Assembly (NCBI GenBank): GCA_026985625.1
Contig: JALSQC010000420.1
Location: 1 to 6,111, forward strand
Direction of reading: 5' to 3'
DNA from: Bacteroidales bacterium
GTDB lineage: Bacteria; Bacteroidota; Bacteroidia; Bacteroidales; JAFGXI01
Length of the DNA stretch: 6,111 nt
The stretch's first letter is position 1; the number at the start of each line of letters is the position of its first letter. Below the pieces are notes generated by a model that was not told the DNA's origin, searched no databases, and saw only the letters and a list, made by a program, of their open reading frames with translations. Both the position numbers and the translations under genes were made by a program. Positions 5,484 to 6,111 of this stretch are shown here, in pieces.

Positions 5484-6111
5484 ATGAGACTAATCGACCA
5501 ACATACAAAACAAATAATGGAAGAATGCAAGATTTATGCAAAAAAAGCAGGTCTTAAATTCGACAACGAAACCCTCGAATATATAGTTACAAACCAAGAT
5601 ATGATAAGACTATCGCCAAAAGTTATGATTCCTACACTTTACGATTACTGGGTAAACGATGTAGAAGTATTAAAAGGCGAAGGAAAATACAAAGTATATC
5701 CCAACAACCCATACGAAACAGTAATAAATTCGAGACCGGCAATATCGTTTTATAACGACAACAATTCCGATTGGATGAATGTTATGATATTTTATCACGT
5801 TTTGGGACACATCGATTTTTTTCAAAACAACAAATTGTTCGAGGCAACATGGACTGACGATTTTGTAGGACAAGCCCTTGCCGATAAAAGACTAATAGCA
5901 AGCTATAGAACAAAATACCACCGTTGGGTAGATTACGTTATAGAATTTGCCCGAGGAATAGACAATTTGGTAAATTACTTTAATATACTTTTTAATATAA
6001 ATAATACTGATAAAATACATAACAGTAATTTATCAAGAAAATTAAACTATTATTTCGAAGAATTTTTGCAAAAAATTAAAAAAGTACCCGACCATGTTCT
6101 GTTTAACGAAA
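5484..6111 (+). CDS. spoVR: SpoVR family protein (YcgB-like), C-terminally truncated by the window edge
   Basis: The ATG at 5484 follows the DUF444 stop by 27 bp, with an A-rich leader (AAAAAAAGATAAG). The reading frame stays open to the last base, giving 209 codons plus one base; SpoVR/YcgB proteins have roughly 450–510 residues, so more than half is missing. The translation starts MRLIDQHTKQIMEECKIYAK. Family blocks are clear: 'YETVINSRPAISFY' (77–90), matching YcgB 'YEIVINSNPCIAYL', and 'FYHVLGHIDFFQNNKLF' (103–119) then 'TWTDDFV' (122–128), matching YcgB 'GHNSFFKNNYLF.SWTD'. This His-rich core (H105, H109) may bind metal, but that is unproven. A variable segment at 168–190 is Asn-rich. 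SpoVR is named for the Bacillus spore cortex gene, yet it is widespread in non-sporulating bacteria beside PrkA and DUF444 genes; nothing here suggests sporulation. Its molecular function is unknown. Confidence 0.93.
   Translation, partial: MRLIDQHTKQIMEECKIYAKKAGLKFDNETLEYIVTNQDMIRLSPKVMIPTLYDYWVNDVEVLKGEGKYKVYPNNPYETVINSRPAISFYNDNNSDWMNVMIFYHVLGHIDFFQNNKLFEATWTDDFVGQALADKRLIASYRTKYHRWVDYVIEFARGIDNLVNYFNILFNINNTDKIHNSNLSRKLNYYFEEFLQKIKKVPDHVLFNE

Noticed and set aside
5484..6111. The spoVR name as evidence for a spore-forming organism.
   Set aside because: SpoVR homologues are widespread in non-sporulating bacteria next to PrkA and DUF444 genes, and the rest of the window looks like Bacteroidota.
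1..6111. Mobile elements, CRISPR arrays, toxin–antitoxin or phage-defence genes.
   Set aside because: No transposase, integrase, repeat–spacer pattern or recognised defence domain is seen; every long frame is accounted for by chromosomal families.

Overview
The window is AT-rich chromosomal DNA, most likely from a member of Bacteroidota and probably Bacteroidales-like. The clues are the rsmD–DUF3822 pair (DUF3822 is essentially a Bacteroidota family), A-rich leaders with no clear Shine-Dalgarno sequence, TAnnTTTG-type -7 promoter boxes, and protein sequences of matching character. The species cannot be fixed from this sequence. I see no mobile element, CRISPR array, tRNA or rRNA.

Left half (1–1816, all minus strand). 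Read in transcription order (right to left), this half holds yidD, a one-TM conserved hypothetical protein of 189 residues, a DUF3822 protein, and the first 20 codons of rsmD (16S rRNA m2G966 methyltransferase), which runs off the left edge. DUF3822 and rsmD overlap by 10 bp and so are surely cotranscribed. The hypothetical gene lies 24 bp upstream of DUF3822. yidD may be a separate unit, because a plausible promoter box lies in the 70 bp between it and the hypothetical gene. A 130-bp divergent spacer with about 9% G+C (1817–1946) separates this block from the right half.

Right half (1947–6111, all plus strand). This is the three-gene stress module known as yeaG–yeaH–ycgB in Escherichia coli: a PrkA-family AAA+ protein (688 aa), a DUF444 / von Willebrand A-like protein with an intact MIDAS metal site (461 aa), and a SpoVR-family protein cut off by the right edge. 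By established knowledge the family is linked to stationary phase, nitrogen starvation and (in Bacillus) sporulation genes, but the biochemical mechanism is poorly understood. Here all three are clearly divergent from the enterobacterial proteins as I recall them. An AAA+ ATPase followed by a VWA protein resembles the MoxR/VWA and RavA/ViaA pairs, so a remodelling machine acting with or on SpoVR is a reasonable inference.

The least expected non-coding signal is an 11-bp perfect inverted repeat whose right arm contains the start codon of the DUF444 gene. A competing 10-bp A/U pairing would leave that start codon free. The window holds a divergent version of a known but poorly understood system rather than a wholly new one.
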